Below are positions 1 to 12,000 of a stretch of DNA of 64,000 bases, piece after piece (the first letter of the stretch is position 1; every line of letters begins with the position of its first letter). The stretch covers positions 19,929,708 through 19,993,707 of the forward strand of contig NC_037590.1 of the NCBI RefSeq assembly GCF_003073045.1. The letters are read 5' to 3'. Position numbers and translations under genes: made by a program. The notes beneath the pieces are model-generated. The model was given only the letters and a program-made list of their open reading frames with translations, did no database searches and was not told the origin of the DNA. Origin of the DNA: Pomacea canaliculata (taxonomy: Eukaryota > Mollusca > Gastropoda > Architaenioglossa > Ampullariidae).

Positions 1-1240
1 CTATGCACGTATCAACACAGCTAAAGAAGGTGAAAAGGAAGAATTTTACAACTCCCAACAAGCGCTGGTTAATCGTACTCCAAAACGAGACCTGAAGATC
101 GTAATGGGCGACATAAATGTCAAAGTTGGAAATGACAACATAGACAAAGGACACATAATGAGAAAGCATGGAGTGGGCAACTGCAACGAGAATGGTGAGC
201 AATTCACAGACTTCTGCTTGTTCAATGACCTTGTAGACGGAGGCACATTCTTTCCACACAAAACCATTCACAAGACCACCTAGACTTCACCAGATGAACA
301 TACAGAAAGCTAGATCGACCACATCACAATTAATTGCCAATTTAGAAGGAGTCTGCTAGATGGCAGATGCAGCCAAAGACCACCGTCTTCTTGTGGCAAC
401 CATGAAGATAAAGCTGAGGTCCTTCCGTGACTATCAGACAGACCGCACCATAATTTCAACGTTCAATGTTAAAGACCGCAGAATGCAAAAGAGTTCAACT
501 GTGAAGTTAAAAACAGGTTTGCGGCGCTGGATGGAGGCCGACAAAAACAATTCGGAAGTGTCAGAACAAGCAGCTGGGCAATAATAACACAAAGAGACTA
601 TACGGAAATCAGGAAAGAAAAACACATGCACCATCTGGAATAGACAACAGCCATTTTCCAAGTTAACACACCACCAGAAATCATCAAAGCCATCAAGAGT
701 GGCAGATTCCGCAGAGGCACTCAAGGTAGATCCAAAAGTGCAGAAGAAGCAGCGATGACTGGCTGGCTGACATCAACCTCCACAAGTAAAAAGCCCTACT
801 CAACTAACGCCGTGCCAGTAGCTGAGGCTATATTACGGCAAGCAGCCAGCCCTGTAAACAGGTCTTACAGAGACTGTTTCAGTTACCTTGGAATCATAGT
901 CAGCAAAGGAGGTACAGATGAAAATGTAAGAAGCCGAATAAATAAAGCCATGCTTGCACTTCACATCCTGCGACCTATCTGGAACTTCAAGGCTTTTATC
1001 TATACACACCAAGATCCGCATCTTTAACGAAAACGTAAAGTCAGTCCTTCTATATGGATCTGATACATGGCATGTGACAAAAACCATCACCACCAAGATA
1101 CAGACAGTCGTCAACAGATGTCTGCGCCACATTCTCAACATCTGAGAAGATCTCCAATACAGACCTATGGGAAAGGACCAACCAAAAACCTGCCAGCCAA
1201 GACATCAGGAAGCGAAAGTGTGGCTGGATCGGTCCCACCC
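1..1240 (+). mobile_element. RTE-like LINE, internally deleted copy
   Basis: The plus strand encodes pieces of a non-LTR retrotransposon. Bases 1-300 read as the end of an APE-type endonuclease domain (IVMGDINVKVGN, then NGEQFTDFCLFNDL). About 300-650 reads as the linker. About 880-1240 reads as the C-terminal part after the reverse transcriptase ([29 protein letters not shown]). The reverse-transcriptase core is missing, several frames are needed, and the copy stops before the family 3' tail. It begins outside the window. The same peptide order is seen in the minus-strand copies at 43.2, 30.8 and 60.2 kb. A reversed SINE fragment sits inside it. Confidence 0.8.
805..872 (-). repeat. SINE 3' fragment inside the LINE copy
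   Basis: This stretch is the reverse complement of the 3' half of the SINE at 6836-7010 (compare the reverse complement with 6948-7002, both containing GGGCTGGCTGCTTGCCGTAA). It lies at the junction where the LINE has lost its reverse-transcriptase core. Confidence 0.7.
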
Positions 1241-2584
1241 TTCAAACATATGATAATTGATTCACGTTCATTTCTTATATTTATCGTTATTTCACAAACA
1301 GTTCTAACGTAGAAAGTGTCAACATAAATTGCAACATTCCGTCCAGATTTTATAAATGTAAACTGGGGATCTGATCACGAAGCAGGTTCAGCCACAGTTG
1401 CCCCAAGATTGGCAGAAATGTCACAAAATAAATCACATTTAACACAAACATTCGTCAAATTAATGTTGAAATGAATATTGACCTAAGTACATCTGTATAT
1501 TTCCGTCAATCTGTTCCACTGTCTTCACATTACTTGCTCAAGCCACCATTGTGACTGCACGTTCGTACCCACTTTTGGAAAAAGGATCGGTGTCTTTGCT
1601 AGCCAAGCGGTTGGCTATCATAAACTTGAAACCGCTGTGTCATATACCACCGGATTCAGCACATAATGCTCTTTCGCGATCACCAAGGGAACCACAGGGT
1701 ATTTTGCACGTGGTTCGAGCTAAGTCAATTCAAAGTTGACAAATATTTTAATTGTGCTTTAGAACTGTTAAATTTCATTAATACACAGGCATTTTCGCCA
1801 ATCTGAGCTGACTTAATTCAATATATATCTATACATCAATATCCATTGCGAAAGCTTTGTGAACGCAAGCACAAATACAAACCCAACCATCAAAACGCAT
1901 TACACGGCACACGGAAAATGAGCTCCGCGCGGCATGTCGATTTTCGTGCAGGGTACCATTTATCCTCACAAAAAACACATTATTCTCCCTGTCACACAAA
2001 ACAAAATACTCTGAACACATGACGAAAAGTTGTTCTTTAGTAGTGATTTAAAAGTGATATTTATGTTCCTATGAAATACTTTGAATTGAAAACGAGCGAT
2101 TTTTGTGCGATCGGCAGCTTTTCCACCAACGAGAAGGCGCATGTGCCGGTACCTAATACGATATAATTTACTATAAAATATACTAAAACATTTTTTGAAG
2201 AACCACTCCTCACTGTCCAAAATGCATGTAGCCAATGTTTCAACTTTAGATTTCATAGTTTTCTATCCTAGACAATGCCTGCTGATCATAAAATAGTTGC
2301 CACCTTGCCTTTAGCTATTTATTTTACAATTTACTAGATCAGTACAATAAAAAATGTCTATGGTACTAAGTATTTTTGAACAGATCTCTATTTAAATAAT
2401 CAGGGATGCTCTAACTTTTGCATTCAATGGACAAATTGATACTATTTAAGTATAAGCTACATAAACAGGATATTACTTACAAATAATGTTCATAACCTTC
2501 TAAACATCCATGAACATAATATAAATAAGATTAAAACAGTAACACAATTTCTTATAATGCTGGCAATAATCAGCAGAGCACTAA
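1241..2584. other. intergenic, nothing recognised
   Basis: This lies between the LINE remnant and the 3' end of ARL16. It is AT-rich and has only short random open frames. The ARL16 3' UTR, read on the minus strand, should extend into its right part. I see no gene, RNA or intact repeat. Confidence 0.5.
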
Positions 2585-5401
2585 TCAGCTTTGCACAGAT
2601 TTCCGATGATTATCATGAATCCATCGTGCCACTTGGTCCAAACCAAGTCCAGTCTTAGCACTGACCTCCAGTATGGTTATTTTATGGGTAGCCTGCTCTT
2701 TTAATTCTTCTAGATGCAGCAGCCATTTTATTTCAGTACTGGTTGTGACAGATGACAAATCTCTGCAACAACATGAGAGACCAGAATGATCTTGCATTTC
2801 CACTAGTCTTACTGAAACAACAAATAGTTTGAACAGCCACAAAAAGACTCATTAGAAAATAGGATGGAAAGATCCATTGCAGCCATCTATGGACAGTTAT
2901 ATATGATTTATTCTAAATATATTGCATCATGTGCATTTCATGAACAAACTGACTGAAGCATAATTTGAACATTATTTTTATGCTCATTTTAAAAATAAAT
3001 TTTATGTTTACCATTACACAATTTTATGTCATACTTTCATCAAACACAAGGGACTGCTGAAATGGAATGCACAGATTTTTTAAATACACATGAGGATGAT
3101 TCCCCGAAACCTCTCTCTCACATACAAACAACCACTTTCCTAAATTTCTTGTCAAACAAATGGACTGGCCACATGCATACATGCAAAATAAAAATAAAAA
3201 TAAATGAATGCATAAAAAGCTGAAATTTACCTTGTATGGAGAGAGACGGATGTTTAGATTGACAAACAGACCAACCAGTGCCTACAAAAGTGGCATCTGG
3301 ATAACCTGACAAGCTTAGATTTTCAGGTGTTCTGGACTACAACAAAAGGTGGGGTCAAAGAAATTCCCTACTAATCTACAAAAGCAAGCCTTTCTGTTAT
3401 ATTTTTGATTTCTATTTGGATCATAAAACTATCTAGTATTAAGGACCATAAATGCAGATAAAGCAAAAATTTTACTTTTTGTTCAGCAGCACCAGGATAG
3501 GGGTGGCAGCGTTGCATGGATGTATCAACATAGTCAGCAATTGGATGCAGGCTGCAGACACTTGACATCGGTTAGACAGGTCCAGCATGTACTGAGCATT
3601 AGAATGCCAGCATGAAGTCAACAGAAATAACCATCAAAAAGAGACACATGCTAAAAGGCAATGACTGTACAAACAGCAGATGGAACATTAATAGATGATG
3701 AAACAGACACTGACCATTATCGCATTGGCATTTTTATAATAGTTAGGCCAAATGGGTCCCATGGATCCTCCAACCTCTCTTACTGTCACCTCTTGCTTTT
3801 TATGGACTGTGATGTTAACAAGGTTTGTCCCAGTCTGAAAAATAAGAACTGCTTTAAAAAAAAAAAGAAAAAGCAAGCAGTATCATTTAATAAGTTTAAT
3901 TCTCCTTGTTTGCAAATTTGTATCAGATCCTTATTGCTTCCATGCAACTTTCTGTGTCACGAATTTCTAAAATCCCTTTAATTACATAAAATCACCCCCA
4001 TCCTCAGAATAAGTGTGCCTTCTGGTTGTTAATGTACTCTGGTTCTTCCAGAAAAAGGACACACTGAAAAAAAAAAAATCTCTGACCAGGCAATTCAGTT
4101 TGATTGATAGACATCTGTGACATTTACATCAAATATGTACATATGAACTATTCGCTGTCCTGCTGTTATTGTTGATGATAACTATGATAGATATTAATGT
4201 GATACCTAGCTTCAGTGAACTGTAGGTACTCTCTTTCTTACATGCACACACAAATAAAATATGATCACTTAATTTCAAAGAGGTCTACTATCACTATTGG
4301 GAAATAAGAAATTAAAATGACAAAATACTGCTTAATCTTAAAAGAACTAGTGGAGTGCAAACTATTTTCTTAATATTTGAGTAAAGCTCAGTGCACAATA
4401 CGATTCCACACTTTTTGGCAACTAACCCCTTCCATTCTCAAGATATTTTAAAAGGTCAACAACAATGTCAAAATAGCATTATTCCTCACACCAGTCAACA
4501 TAGTTGTCAACTGACTAGTCTGCTTGTCTTTCTCTGCAGTTTTATGACACTCTCCATCCTTATTGTTTCCTCATTCCTCTTTAAGTTTTCTATGTTTGTC
4601 TTTTATTACTTGTTTGTATAGCTGTTTCTTCTTCTCTCTTTTGTATTCTGCCCATTTCTTCTACTTGTCTTAAATGCTGACAGCATGCTTGTTCATGAGC
4701 ATAATTATGTGCTATATAAATCACATGTTTATTATCATTATATGGAATCCCTCAAATATGATTGCATAGAAAAACTGTATTAAGAAAGAGCGATATGTAA
4801 CCTAATGCACACATGGCCACATACATGCACATTAATGCAGAAATTTTCTGCAGTAATTTTTATCATCATTACTTGATCATCTTGTGCAGTTCAATGAGTG
4901 AAAATGATTAGATGTGTCATAAATCTGAAATACAAGCCAAATTCAGTAAAAGCTTACTGTTGGAATAGTGGAAGGCACATCTTCCAAGCTGTCAGTGAAA
5001 CTCTTGGAACCACTATCTTCTCTTAGTTAAGGCAGTGTCACTGTCAAAGTTTTTTTTTTTTATATATATATATTCTGCTTTTAGTTCTTTGTGAAGTGAA
5101 CGTACAGATAGTATATGTAAGACTGAGAAGTCGTAAGCATTAAAATCATTACATGCTCACTAACCTGCTCAATAATTTCAACTAGAATATTTAAAGTGTT
5201 AATATTTAATGAAAATTGATATTAATTGTTTCTTATTATAATAAAAAAAACTTAAGAACGTTTGGCAATCTACTAAGTTCGTGTATGTATAATCATGTAC
5301 GAAAGTTGCTACTTTTTTCCGGTTTAGATACAGTTTCCCGTCTGCAGTGTTTTCAGCAGCAAAGTTTTTCCGACACCCGATGGGCCTATCAACAGACACA
5401 T
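2585..5401 (-). CDS. ARL16: ADP-ribosylation factor-like protein 16 (small GTPase)
   Basis: Five coding exons on the minus strand: 5401-5332, 5016-4958, 3834-3715, 3591-3476 and 2762-2585. They give 180 aa, close to vertebrate ARL16. The G motifs are in order: P-loop GPSGVGKT near residue 8; TGTNL as the switch I region; REVGGSMGPIW as the degenerate G3 that marks ARL16 (WDxGG in typical ARLs); NKKD as G4; SAKTG as G5. All introns are GT-AG and phases agree. The exon 2 start at 5016 is chosen by phase and has a weak acceptor, so it is the least certain junction. The start is the ATG just before the P-loop (MCLLIGPSG), as in short ARL16 forms, and there is no N-terminal myristoylation glycine. 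ARL16 is linked in the literature to cilia and Golgi traffic. The gene is head to head with HGS, as in vertebrates. Confidence 0.9.
4440..4745 (+). repeat. LINE 3'-end-like fragment in ARL16 intron 2
   Basis: A T-rich stretch ends in GTGCTATATAAATCACATG followed by TTTATTATCATTATATGG. This resembles the 3' tail of CR1/L2-type LINEs that end in short TTA/ATT repeats. No coding domain is left. The assignment rests only on the tail. Confidence 0.3.
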
Positions 5402-6057
5402 GTCTCTTGAAACATGTGTTGAATGATCCAGGCATAATTTAGAAAACTTCGAGATATCAAGAACACTTTTCTTCCATGCGCATTACTATGTCTGCAACCG
5501 ATTCTATCTTTCGAAGCTAGGTAATTAGTAAGAATGAATCAGAATGAGAATAACTAAATAAATCAGTAAATTATATTGACGGCAGAGTCTCAAAAACATT
5601 GCACCGTGATGAAGTGAATCTTCAAAAGCAACACTTTTAACTAAATAGCCCGAAATTAACAGACATCATAATTATATCACTGTCCTAACTGAAATATATC
5701 TTGTAGAACTATGAAAACCATGTGGCATAACATCGATAATCCTACGCGCTATCACTGTTTACATTGACATTCCCTTACATCATTTAAATATTTAAGTTAG
5801 TCAATGTTTTGTCTACATTTGTGATATCTAAAGTATATTAAATAATTTCTAAATGTCTTATACATATTAATGTATACAATTAAAAAGCAAACTGAAGAAG
5901 TAATTTTATATCTTTTTTTTCAGGTACGTAAGCATCCTTCAGTACGCCATATTTGCTCATATGATTCTAAGCAATCTGTGATTCATTAATACGTGATTCG
6001 CTAAAGTCACTTACTGTGAGTGTACATAAAGCGTGTGCAGTCTGCTTTTACCTCACA
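5402..6057. promoter_or_regulatory. shared bidirectional promoter of ARL16 and HGS
   Basis: These 656 bases separate two divergent start codons, ARL16 at 5401 (minus) and HGS at 6058 (plus), and so must hold both promoters and 5' UTRs. A T-rich tract ending in TTTTTTCAG at about 5915-5924 could be a 5' UTR splice acceptor of HGS. I see no TATA box or CpG island, since the region is AT-rich. The promoter role is inferred from gene layout. Confidence 0.6.
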
Positions 6058-9000
6058 ATGTTTCGTAGTTCCTTGTTTGATAAATGCCTTGGTAAGTAAA
6101 TATTGTTAACTTATAAAATACTTAGAAGTTCATATTTCACTTTTATTCCGTATTTATTATCTTCAATATAATCGGAAATGTTCTTGGTGTGAAATTTGAT
6201 TACTATGTTCTACAAACCTATAAATTAGGCTGTATTTTTTTCTGTTTACCGCATTTTTCTTTACTCTACTTTTTGTTGTTTCTTCATATTTATGGCTGTA
6301 ATCTCGTGTTTCAGTCACAACTGAAATCTAAAAATGTTTATGTCGTTAACAAATTGCTTGGAAATGTACTCTTAGATAAATACAATAAATATTGTAATAT
6401 AAGTTTTCATTCCAAGAGCAGTTAATATTTTTTTCGTTAGTAAATGTAAAAATGTTTGAAAGCAGTGTAAGACGAACAGGAAAACGTTTGGATGATCCAT
6501 TGTTTAAATGATATCGAAATTTTGACGCTTTAAAAAGTACATATGATTAAACGTTTGCAGGCCAGTTCCTTTACATATGTATGTTCAAACATATTCTGCT
6601 TCATTTTTCACACGAGTCTCCCCTCCCCATTATTATTATTATTATTTTTAAAGAGAAGGCAACCAGCCACTTGCTACTTGAACCAGATTGGGATTCCATG
6701 TTACAAATTGTGGATGCTGTCCGGCAGAATGATGTCCAGTAAGTTAATTTGGTATTATTTAGTACATGTATTATTCTGATGGGGGTTGGTCATTTCACTG
6801 CAAGACTATTGCCCCACATCCTGAGTCAAATTAGAGCGGCCCGGTGGCGCAACGGTTAGCGCCTGTCACCAATACAGTGAAGGTTTGCTGCCCAGAGTTC
6901 ATTTCTCATCTCGGGCACGCTGTTCTTTCTCTGCATGTGGCATCTGTTTACAGGGCTGGCTGCTTGCCGTAATATAGTCTCAGTTGCTGGCACGGCGTAA
7001 AACACCAATGCCCCCCCGAGTCAAATTGTCCTAATTATGTCCACATTTTTCCTTTTTTCCGCAGCTTATCAGAGTTGCGTTCTCCTACCATGGGCAAAAG
7101 AACATGGCATTTCATAGCGCACCGATTGAATTTAGCAGCCAAAATTTTGAAAATCTTTATGTTCCAGCTGTGAAAGAGTATCTACAGAAGCATGGAATCA
7201 CCACCAATAATTACAGGAAAGAAACTTTGGTGAAATTATCCAAATGTGCTGAAGAACAGTCATATACAGGTAGTCCTCGGGTTATGATGGTCTCGAGTTA
7301 CGTCGTTTCGTGGTTACGACGCTCATTCCGACTTACGAGGTTTAGCGTCGTAAGTCGAACTTACATGCGCCTCATTCTATGTGTGGCGGAAGTCATAAGG
7401 CATTCTGAGAAGGGGGAAACAGCAACAGAAATTGGCAGGTCATTAGGACTTAGTCGTTCGACTGTCGCTACGATTATCAAGGATAAAGATCGCATCCTAG
7501 AACATTTGAAAGGATCTGCTCCTATGAAAGCGACAGTGATAACAAAGCGTACTGTACTGCACAATATTTTACTGTACTTATGTTTATTGATAATTATGTA
7601 GGGTACTGTGTTAGGATAGGTGTTTGGATAGGCTAAGTGTTTACTGTATGAACGTATGATCCGACTTACGTCGAAATTCGGTTTACGATGCCACGTAAGA
7701 ATGGATCAACGTCATAAGTCGAGGACTAGCTGTAGTTCAAACAGAGCCATGCAAAGATTTTTCTTTAATTTAAGAAAACTGTTTAAAGAGAAAATTGTGT
7801 TTATAAGATATGAATTCTACGTGTGCATTGCGAATCAGCCATAGGGTAATCTGGTGGTGCAACAGCACCTGTCACCAAGACAGGATTGGTTTCCTGGTTT
7901 AGATCTCGACTTAGACACACTATTCTTTCTCTATGTGTTTCATGTTTAGAGGACTAGCTTCTTGGCTGGGATGTAACCTTAGTTGTGATGTAAAACACCT
8001 ATTTCCCTTTTGCCGAGCAGCCAATTTTGTATATTCACATGCTGTATTTGGCGGTGATATCCGACAGGCGCATGCTCCTTCATACTTTGAAATCTTTTCG
8101 TTTTTCAATTCAATTGTTGGCCGCTTCCTTGTCATTACCTCACTACTATTGCTCTTAATATTCTTTGGAGCCATGATTGAGGATTATCTTATTAAAATAA
8201 AGGACAAAAATTACTAAATAAGAAGGATGCGCACAGATAAGATCGTAACTGTCTTGAGCGCGAATGATGACATGCTGGTCCGTCACGTGTGGTTCACATG
8301 GCTGTTCGCTATCCAAAATTTTGTTTGCTGTCCGAGACAAATTTTTAACGAAATTTTTGTTCGTTATCCAAAATATTCGCTATCCGAGGCGTTTGCTAAC
8401 CGAGGTTCCACTGTATTTTCATTTTTATCTATGACTGTCGCCTGTGCACAGGGCAGTTTTTTTCTCTTTTTTTAAGTGTGGGTGTACATGTGTGTTTATG
8501 AGATATTTTATTAGTATTATTTTTTTGTGTGTGTAATAAATTTGTTTTGTACCTTTCATTTTGTTCCTGTTAGTGTTGTGTGGTCTGTGCTCAGTTGTGG
8601 TTCGATTGGAAAGTTGTGCACTGTCTCTGGCCGAGCAAGTGGTTGCGTGTTTGTGCCAGCTGCTTGAGTGTGCATCTGGCGAGAATGGGGATGGTTATGC
8701 AACATATGGCATGTGATAAATAGGATAAATTCTATATCCTCGCATTGGTGTATTGCAATCTGTAGGTATAAGTGAAACATTTATTGAAAACCTTTTAAAC
8801 TAAATGTGTTTTTAAAAATCAATGAAACATTTAAAAATAAGAGTTTGACAGATGGGTTGCTGTAAAGATTATTTTATATTTCAGACCAAAACTTGCTGTG
8901 CTTGCTATTAGGAAGAAAATTGCAGTTGATAATCCCCATGTTGCTTCATATGCCTTACAAGTAAGATGCTTAAATTTAAGTAAAATAACAAATTTGACGT

Positions 9001-12000
9001 AGAAAGGCTTTAAATTCAATCATTCCTTAAGGTCGTGCCTAATTTTAACTAATAAAAAAAAACTAAAATATTTTTATTACCTGGTTCAATAGAAGTAGCT
9101 CATTAGTAGCACACAGCTTCATGCCTGACACATGTCTTTTCAGTCTATTTTGCTCCATTTCCTTTTGTTCAGTAGGATCATACATAATACCTCTGGTAAT
9201 ACACCTCATTTCTGTAATTCAGCTTGTACTGTTAGAACTACACAAATCTTATATGTGGCTGCTCTTAAGGAATGAGCTGTCATGAAGGAATGGACAGCAA
9301 AGATCATGTCACTTTCACTGTATAGATGTTGTCACATTAATTTCCAAAGCCCAGCCTAACGTTTCATTCTAGATGAAATTCTTATACTTTTCAGCATTTG
9401 CTTTTGAAATGTTTTTATACTGTGCATGTCAGTCCCTCCAGTAGTAGGAAACTTCATCCCATGCTGACTTGGCATCAGACCATTTGAAGAGAATTGCAAC
9501 CACAGAACATGTTTTATTAGATTTGTCTGTTTCGCACACTTTGAGAATTTAAATTATGTTAACATGTTTCTTAGGTCCTGGAGACCTGTGTTAAAAACTG
9601 TGGGGCTACATTTCATCAAGAAGTTGCTACTAAAGATTTTATGGAATTTCTGAAAGATCAAGTGAAGGTAATAATGTTGGAATTATTTACTAATCATTTT
9701 AGTCTAGTTTTCATCAGTGGTATAGATAGTATAAGTTCTGTTTAATAATGGTAAATAGTCTATTTTACAATTGACTGACTAAACTGTTTATCATAAGTTG
9801 TAGTAAACTAATTGTTTAAAACTATTAAATAATTTACTAGGTCCGTTCAGATCCTGTCAAAGGAAAGATTCTTGAACTTATTCAAACATGGTCCCATGCC
9901 TTCCGTAATGAACCAAGCTACAGAGCTGTAGAAGATACATTCCACCTGCTGAAGATGGAAGGTAAGTCAAAGCTTTTTATATTCCTGAAGTATATTCTAA
10001 ACTATGCAGACACCTTAATTTAAATACCTGATATGGGCCTTGCCTCTTGTACTAGGGCTGTTGCACCTGAATCATCTGTATTTATGTAGAACCATTTTGG
10101 CATGCTAAATGGACACAGATGAGCTACATTTATTTTTAACGTTTTATTCAAACATCCTATACTATCTATCTCTGGATATTTTCTTGTCATAGGATCCATA
10201 CTTTGCAGCATTTGCTTCATGCAAGATGCATTAATTTTCACACATTTGCTTGCAAACCCAGATACACTCCATACTTAAGGCTAGTGTGATTGGAAGGACG
10301 TTAATTCTTTACTGTAAAATTAATATTTTGTGCCTTGTTATCTGGTGCATGCATTTTTCTGGTATATGTTTGAAGTGCCAGCATTATTATAGCCTAAAGG
10401 AAGCTAAACTAGCTAGAGACCCAATCTTGGAGTTGTCAGTCCATAACAGCAAAGTTTTGTTTTATTTGTTTTTCTTTTTAATTTATAAACACTTGATTCA
10501 TGCTCCACAATGTCTTGATTTATGTTCAGGGCACAAGTTCCCAGTCTTGAAGGAAGCTGATGCCATGTTTTCTTCAGAGAAAGCTCCAGAGTGGAAAGAT
10601 GGGGAGACATGCACTCGATGTAGAGTACAGTTTGGCATGGTGCAGCGCAAGGTGAGTAATATTCTTTATTATTTAAATTCTGTATACTTTTCTAATAAAA
10701 TATTGAAATGCATATTCTATTTGTGTTTTGTGACATTAAAAATATTCATTGCTTATGAGCAAATACCTCTGTTATTTCTAAAAGAAAGAAAAATATTTGC
10801 CTGCATAGTACACAATGTTAAGAAATGCTATTTCTTTTTAACATTATGCCAGATCACATGATTCTATAGAGATCAGCTTATTAGTCACCTCAATTTCATC
10901 TCTTAGCTCCTAATTGGACAGTTACCAGGGAGCACACAACTCGCCCCTAATACTGCCCTACTTGACCAGTGAGCTTTCCAAAGCCCAGCTTTGTTTCATT
11001 AGGACATACTTTAGCCACTTAATTTATTTTGTATGTGCACTGTTACAGTGTTTGGGTGTTAGTGGATAAGCTTTGTGTCATCTGTGGTGCAGCTACATCT
11101 CCAGTATAGCATGCTGACCATGTGGCTTTTGCTACCTTGTTTGGAGATAGATGGCTGGAGGTGGTGAGGGACAAATCATGTTGGGAATAGACATCTCATC
11201 CATATTTGTGCTATACCTTTAAAAAAAAGATATGAAAAAGGCTAGATAGCCAGAAAGAAGTTGTCTTTCTTCAGCCACTTAGGACAGGTTTGTTACTTCA
11301 CTACAGCTTACAAAGGAATGGGATGAGTGTGTGTAGTGAACCTCCCTGGTTGACTACTGTATTATGGAGGAGGATGGAAAGTGTATAGATGTGTTATGAC
11401 TCAAATGTTAACTTAGTTTGTCTAGGTTTTTATTAAACTGCTCCTTTTCTTGACATCCACAATCCAGGCACAGGCAGATTGTGTTGGTCCTGTTTTGGTT
11501 TAGAGGTGGGTGACTGTGATGACAGCAACTTCCACCCATGGGCCGAAGTGCATTATTGCTGCCCACCTGACGAGGGGAAGAGGGTGATAGTTTGTGGAAG
11601 ACTTGATGGGATGGGATTTCATGGAAACTACACAGTCAGGTTTTGGAGGTATAGACTTACATCTTTATGAACTATCTCGATGGCCCTGTTCAGGTGCACT
11701 CGCTGGTCTGGCAAGATTGGATTTGGGAAGAGGGTTGAATTTGTATGCTCTTTTGTCATTAGTCCAATCAGGAGCATCCAACCGGAGTTGAGGTGGATAA
11801 TAAAGTGATTGCCATATAGTCATATCATCTGATAAGAAGTTGAACAAAATTTTACTACTTAAAATAGTATTTTCAATGGTATGTGAATTATAGACATCTT
11901 TAGGTCTTGATGATTATAATTCACGAAACTTTTAAAGGCGAATTCTTAAAAAAAAACTACTGCAGCATTTGTGCAGGAAATAATCACATAATTAAAATAT

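Noticed and set aside
7361-7564. Minus-strand frame [15 protein letters not shown]
   Set aside because: It is the shadow of the helix-turn-helix frame in the Tigger-like element.
10250-10861. 203-codon plus-strand frame in the HGS region
   Set aside because: It is HGS exon 6 (10530-10651) with intron sequence read through on both sides.
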